Part shown: positions 17,091 to 20,617 of the stretch, in pieces
Layout of the letters: each line of letters begins with the position of its first letter
How positions within the stretch are numbered: position 1 is the first letter of the stretch
NCBI GenBank assembly: GCA_004151065.3
Contig: NWUY0300107465.1
Coordinates: forward strand, 1-20,617
DNA length: 20,617 nt
Direction of reading: 5' to 3'
Origin: Larix sibirica
Lineage: Eukaryota > Streptophyta > Pinopsida > Pinales > Pinaceae
The notes under the pieces: generated by a model
The model's database searches: none
Seen by the model: only the letters and a program-made list of their open reading frames with translations
Told to the model about the DNA's origin: nothing
Position numbers and translations under genes: made by a program

Positions 17091-18631
17091 TTGGCAAAAA
17101 AGGCAACCATAGAGAAATATTACAGTAAAAGGATAATCCAAGAAAACTTTGATTCTATATAATAAGTTATGATCTCACTATTTAATATTTTTGGATCAAA
17201 AGTAAGGTGAGCCACAAAAGAGGGTTAAGACCTTAGGAATCCCTATGAGACAAACAAGAAACTCCACATATGTAGACCTTAGGGAAATGCCTCTAGACAA
17301 TAATATCCATATCACTTGCAGGGAAAATATAGTCTTAAGAACCCTAGCTTCATAGCCCTTAGGGTAATTCCATTGAACAAAAATCTCAAAAAAATGTCAT
17401 TGAAAAATCTTCTGAAATTAATCAACAAGAAGTTGATTTTAAACCCTGGTTTCATAGTCACAAATAACGATAACACTAGCCAATAGATTTGGATTTACTG
17501 CTGAAAATTCTTGGAATAAAAATTAGCAAATAAACCTAACTTTGGGTGCATCAATTGTTGGGTAAGAGCTTCAAAGAAGGTTTAAAAAACAACCCAAACA
17601 ACCTCAAATAGAGCACCCTTTTCCATCCAACAATAACGTTGTGAAAAACAAACCCAAAACTCCTTGATTTAGAGAGTCTTTTTATGCAAAAGTATGATTG
17701 CAATGTATATCAACACAAACAACCAAGAAGAAAATCCTAACCAATAATGGAATAAGAAAAGGAAGGTTCACACCCAATGTGAAACCATGTTGAGATATCA
17801 AGAGAATGAGGTGGTTGAATGGAACTAAATATCCAACCCAAAACCTTGAAAAAATAAAGGATAAAATAACTCTAAACAAGTACACTCGAGATGTCCAAAA
17901 GATGCACTAGAGAGATAAAAACACAACTATAGAACAAGAGAATGCCAAAGATATAGTTCCCATGCATTTAATGACTTTCATGAAATGATGATATGCTTAG
18001 GCTAAAGAATTATCGCACGATCACACACAATTATATTACAGATGTTGTTTTAGTAATGTATTTAGACACAACCTTTTGGATCTACATAAGTAGGGTGCAC
18101 TCACTAATAGGGTTATTGAGCCTACATATCATAGTTGACTATGTAAGCATTAACCATAGCCTATTATTACAATAACTGATGCCAATAGCCATAATTAAGG
18201 CCCAACAAAATGTATTAATGACACAAAGTGAGATGACTATGGCCACATATGATGATTACACCATTCTCAACACATACCTCTTCCTCTTAGCTAATCATAC
18301 CACCATCTTGAGCATTCCTCGTCTATGCTACCAATTCCCAAGGAAATGCATCTCATTAAGTGCTCTAATGCATGTAAGTAGAGTCCAACTAGTGATTACC
18401 CTTTAGGGAATCCTTATATGGTAGATCTTGGCTCATTTATAATCAATAATCAATATGAAAAATTATCCAGCAAGGATTTATATCTCACCCCAATCCATTT
18501 TCTCGTTCTATAGCTAACATTTTATACCCAATACAATTAATTTCCATTATCTACCAACCATCAAACTATTTAAATTTTTGCAACTCCTGTAAGCTCTCGC
18601 GCTTATTATTTTCAGGTGTTGATTGTGGTAA
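17091..18631. other. AT-rich sequence without a recognised gene
   Basis: No domain motifs, tRNA boxes or clear repeats on either strand. Frames at 17682-17885 (-), 17993-18175 (+) and 18179-18406 (+) are 60-75 codons long, hydrophobic or low in information, and look like chance. Confidence 0.6.
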
Positions 18632-18799
18632 ATGGAATTAGTTTCTGACATGGGAGAGCGTATGATTTCCATCATTGAAAATAGAGGTAGAATGGAAGAA
18701 GAGAGACTTTATAGGAATATTGTGGCTATTATACCCTTCCTTGCATGGGGCACATGTGCCTTCCAAAAGAGCAAAACACGTTTTGCTTTGGACAACTGA
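18632..18799 (+). other. Small unassigned ORF, 55 codons (weak)
   Basis: It starts with an ATG just after an in-frame TAA and about 16 bases after a polypyrimidine-type ttattattttcag, a plausible 3' splice acceptor. It reads MELVSDMGERMISIIENRGR and then MEEERLYRNI, a charged helix, followed by the hydrophobic VAIIPFLAWGT, and ends at a TGA. The order charged helix then hydrophobic stretch is protein-like, but no family is recognised and no second exon was found. An overlapping 108-codon frame (18675-19001, +1 relative) and a minus-strand frame (18638-18859) compete with it and are no better. Confidence 0.15.
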
Positions 18800-20163
18800 G
18801 TCAAAGGTTAGTGAGATTTTCAATAAACATGGGAAAAGTAATGGTTCTCCAAATGACATGTGGCAACCATATTTTAATGGTTTTAATTCCCATATTCCTC
18901 CTTTTCTCCTCCCCTCTCATGTGGTCATAGTTCCCTTATGCTCCTCAACAACCTTTTTTGTCATTTTTTATATGTTTCATGTTTTTGCTTGTAACCTTTG
19001 ACATGAACTAAAGGGATAATATATCTACATGGTGGTACCTTGGGGACACAAACATGACACCTTTATCGATCCCATAATTCAAACTCATGAGCATCTATAA
19101 GTCAAGCATTTTCCCAGGGCTATAAGTAAGAGTATTTACATATTCACACCATGGGTCATCACAACTCAAACCAGCTAGCTTCACACCTACCAGAATAGTC
19201 ACACCATAACCTTGTTTATGTAATTTGGTCCAATACTTTCTAAGGGTTAGGGATGGGGTATTGTTGTAACAAACATATAACCCATGTAAACAACAAGCAC
19301 ACTGTAATAATCCTCGTACCCTGTAGAAATAAACATCAAAATCATGCAAACTTGAGTCCCTTGATTTCTATATATCCCAGACATTATTCTTTAAAATACT
19401 GGCCCCTTACCAATCTTCCTTTCATAGTCAAGGTTACTCTCAGTGTCCCTTGGAACCCAAATCCAACTATCTTCTTCACCTATTACCATACTTTGAAAAT
19501 TCATTTATGTTTTATGGATCTTTTCTTCCTTGTCCCGTGCCTATAGTGGTTTATATGCTAGTTTAGATCAGATATCATGTAGGGATGAAACCTTATAAGT
19601 TAGCCACTCCATATCTCATAGAAAGGATATAACTTCTTCATCTCACATGTATATGAGAGTACCCATAATCGAGGCCATAAAAACCACAAATATTCATCCA
19701 CCTTTGCATGTATCCTAGCACCAAATGGGCATGCATACAACCCTATATTCCCATCATTGAGCCAAATTATCAAAATTCTTTGTTTCCTCGCACAAAGAAG
19801 GTTCTAACATTGTATTATCTTATTTTTCTACCCAAATTTAATAAAGAATTTGACCAAAATTCCACAACACACACTGGTGTTATTTCCCTTATTTGCAATA
19901 AAAACATGGCCTTAATAAAAAGCAAGATAGAAAATACAACCATGCAAATTTTAAGAGAATGAAGATTTCACCACTACACAACTAGAAACTAGCTTAACTA
20001 ACTGACATGGAGAATAACATCACTAGACTCCCAGGATGGTTCCATTCTTAACCACTCAAACCATAAAGGCCAAAAAATCCTTGTACTATCTTCGATTAAC
20101 CCACTACTCTTTTTTTTAATGAAGTGATACATTGGTGTAGGTAAGCAAGTTTCATACATTCAC
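18800..20163. other. Intergenic sequence without a recognised gene
   Basis: Both strands were read. The 84-97 codon frames at 19095-19349 (-), 19253-19546 (+) and 19708-19962 (+) have no motif and no plausible context. Confidence 0.6.
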
Positions 20164-20617
20164 CTATGAATGAACTTCTATTCCATTTGGAGTGTCTCTA
20201 TGTTCCTTCAAGCGAGAGTGAGAAGGTTATTTTGGAGGTGCATTATAGTGGGGTGGTGGGGTACTTCAATGTGGAGAAAATAACGATAGCACTACATAAG
20301 TACTTCTATTGGCTAAAGCTTTGATAGAACATCAATAGGTATATCAGATCATGTAGACATGTGTTATCATTAAACCTGCCATTAAGAAGCATGGGTTGGA
20401 CACTCCTCTACCTACTCCATACAAGCCTTGGGATTCAATCTATATAGATTATTAGCCGTATGGCCTCAAACAGTCACAATAACAATTATATATATGTCAA
20501 TGTTGATTGGTTCTCTGAGATGGCCATCTTGGCACCCTGTAAGAAGAGTATCATGGTATAAGCCACTGCTAAGCTCTTCTTCAAGCATGTTTGGGTTCAT
20601 TTTGGGCTACCACAGAC
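20164..20617 (+). pseudogene. Ty3-type integrase, zinc-binding and core start (broken, cut by the window end)
   Basis: Translation in shifting frames gives LYVPSSERE-like text, then HYSGVVGYFNVEKITIALHK, YFYWLKL and a stop. The next frame reads CVIIKPAIKKHGLDTPLPTP, YKPWDSIYIDY and a stop, and then VNVDWFSEMAILAPCKKS, a stop, and ATAKLFFKHVWVHFGLPQ up to the edge. This is the HHCC zinc finger region and the first part of the DDE catalytic core of a plant Ty3/gypsy integrase; the Asp of YIDY is the expected first catalytic residue. The second zinc-finger His is Tyr (GYFN where GHF is usual). There are several frame changes and stops in 450 bases. The RT and RNase H that should precede it are absent to the left, so it is also 5'-truncated. 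It is on the opposite strand to element C. Confidence 0.85.

Noticed and set aside
18675-19001. 108-codon plus-strand ORF as a host gene
   Set aside because: No recognisable domain, a low-information hydrophobic tail, and competing frames of similar length on both strands.

Overview
The window looks like intergenic DNA from a large, repeat-rich plant genome. It is AT-rich and CpG-poor, and every recognisable coding trace is a decayed retrotransposon. Evidence for a plant includes a Ty1/copia polyprotein with a YVDD reverse transcriptase, a Ty3-type integrase remnant, a primer binding site matching initiator-Met tRNA, a G-patch segment next to a gag remnant, and a tRNA-derived SINE. The depth of decay and nesting suits a gymnosperm or another giant genome, but the sequence alone does not prove this. 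I see no intact host gene, tRNA, rRNA, CRISPR array or bacterial-type operon.

Layout. 1-2212 (+): 3' two thirds of a broken Ty1/copia polyprotein (integrase end, reverse transcriptase, RNase H), followed by polypurine tracts and an LTR starting at 2291. 2832-2945: a 21-bp tandem repeat. About 3230-3850: a strongly strand-skewed, G-poor tract rich in CTAACCC-like words. 5211-5410 (-): a 200-bp tRNA-derived SINE with perfect 14-bp target site duplications. 5746-5833: a MITE-like hairpin. 6544-11968 (-): a Ty3-type element (element C) made of two diverged long direct repeats read as LTRs, an initiator-Met primer binding site at 10316-10327, and only gag, G-patch and a possible pre-RT linker between them.

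11969-14375 is the most unusual part. A short LTR element (element A, - strand) carries one 265-codon broken ORF that ends exactly at its polypurine tract. Its leader and LTR end are repeated in inverted orientation immediately to the right (arms of roughly 0.45 kb, spacer roughly 0.2 kb). The right arm leads on the + strand into a different, unrecognised broken ORF of about 760 codons (14308-16593, region B). That ORF is followed by a polypurine tract and a copia-like LTR start at 16723. About 17090-20160 holds nothing I can identify apart from one dubious 55-codon ORF. 20164-20617 (+) is a broken Ty3-type integrase that runs off the window.

How the parts relate: these are layered insertions rather than cooperating genes. 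The copia and integrase fragments are + strand, while the SINE and elements A and C are - strand. Element C's 5' LTR is apparently cut by element A. The A and B ORFs have no RT or integrase motifs, so if they belonged to mobile elements they would have depended on enzymes from elsewhere. All similarity statements come from reading by eye; no alignment scores or database searches were run.
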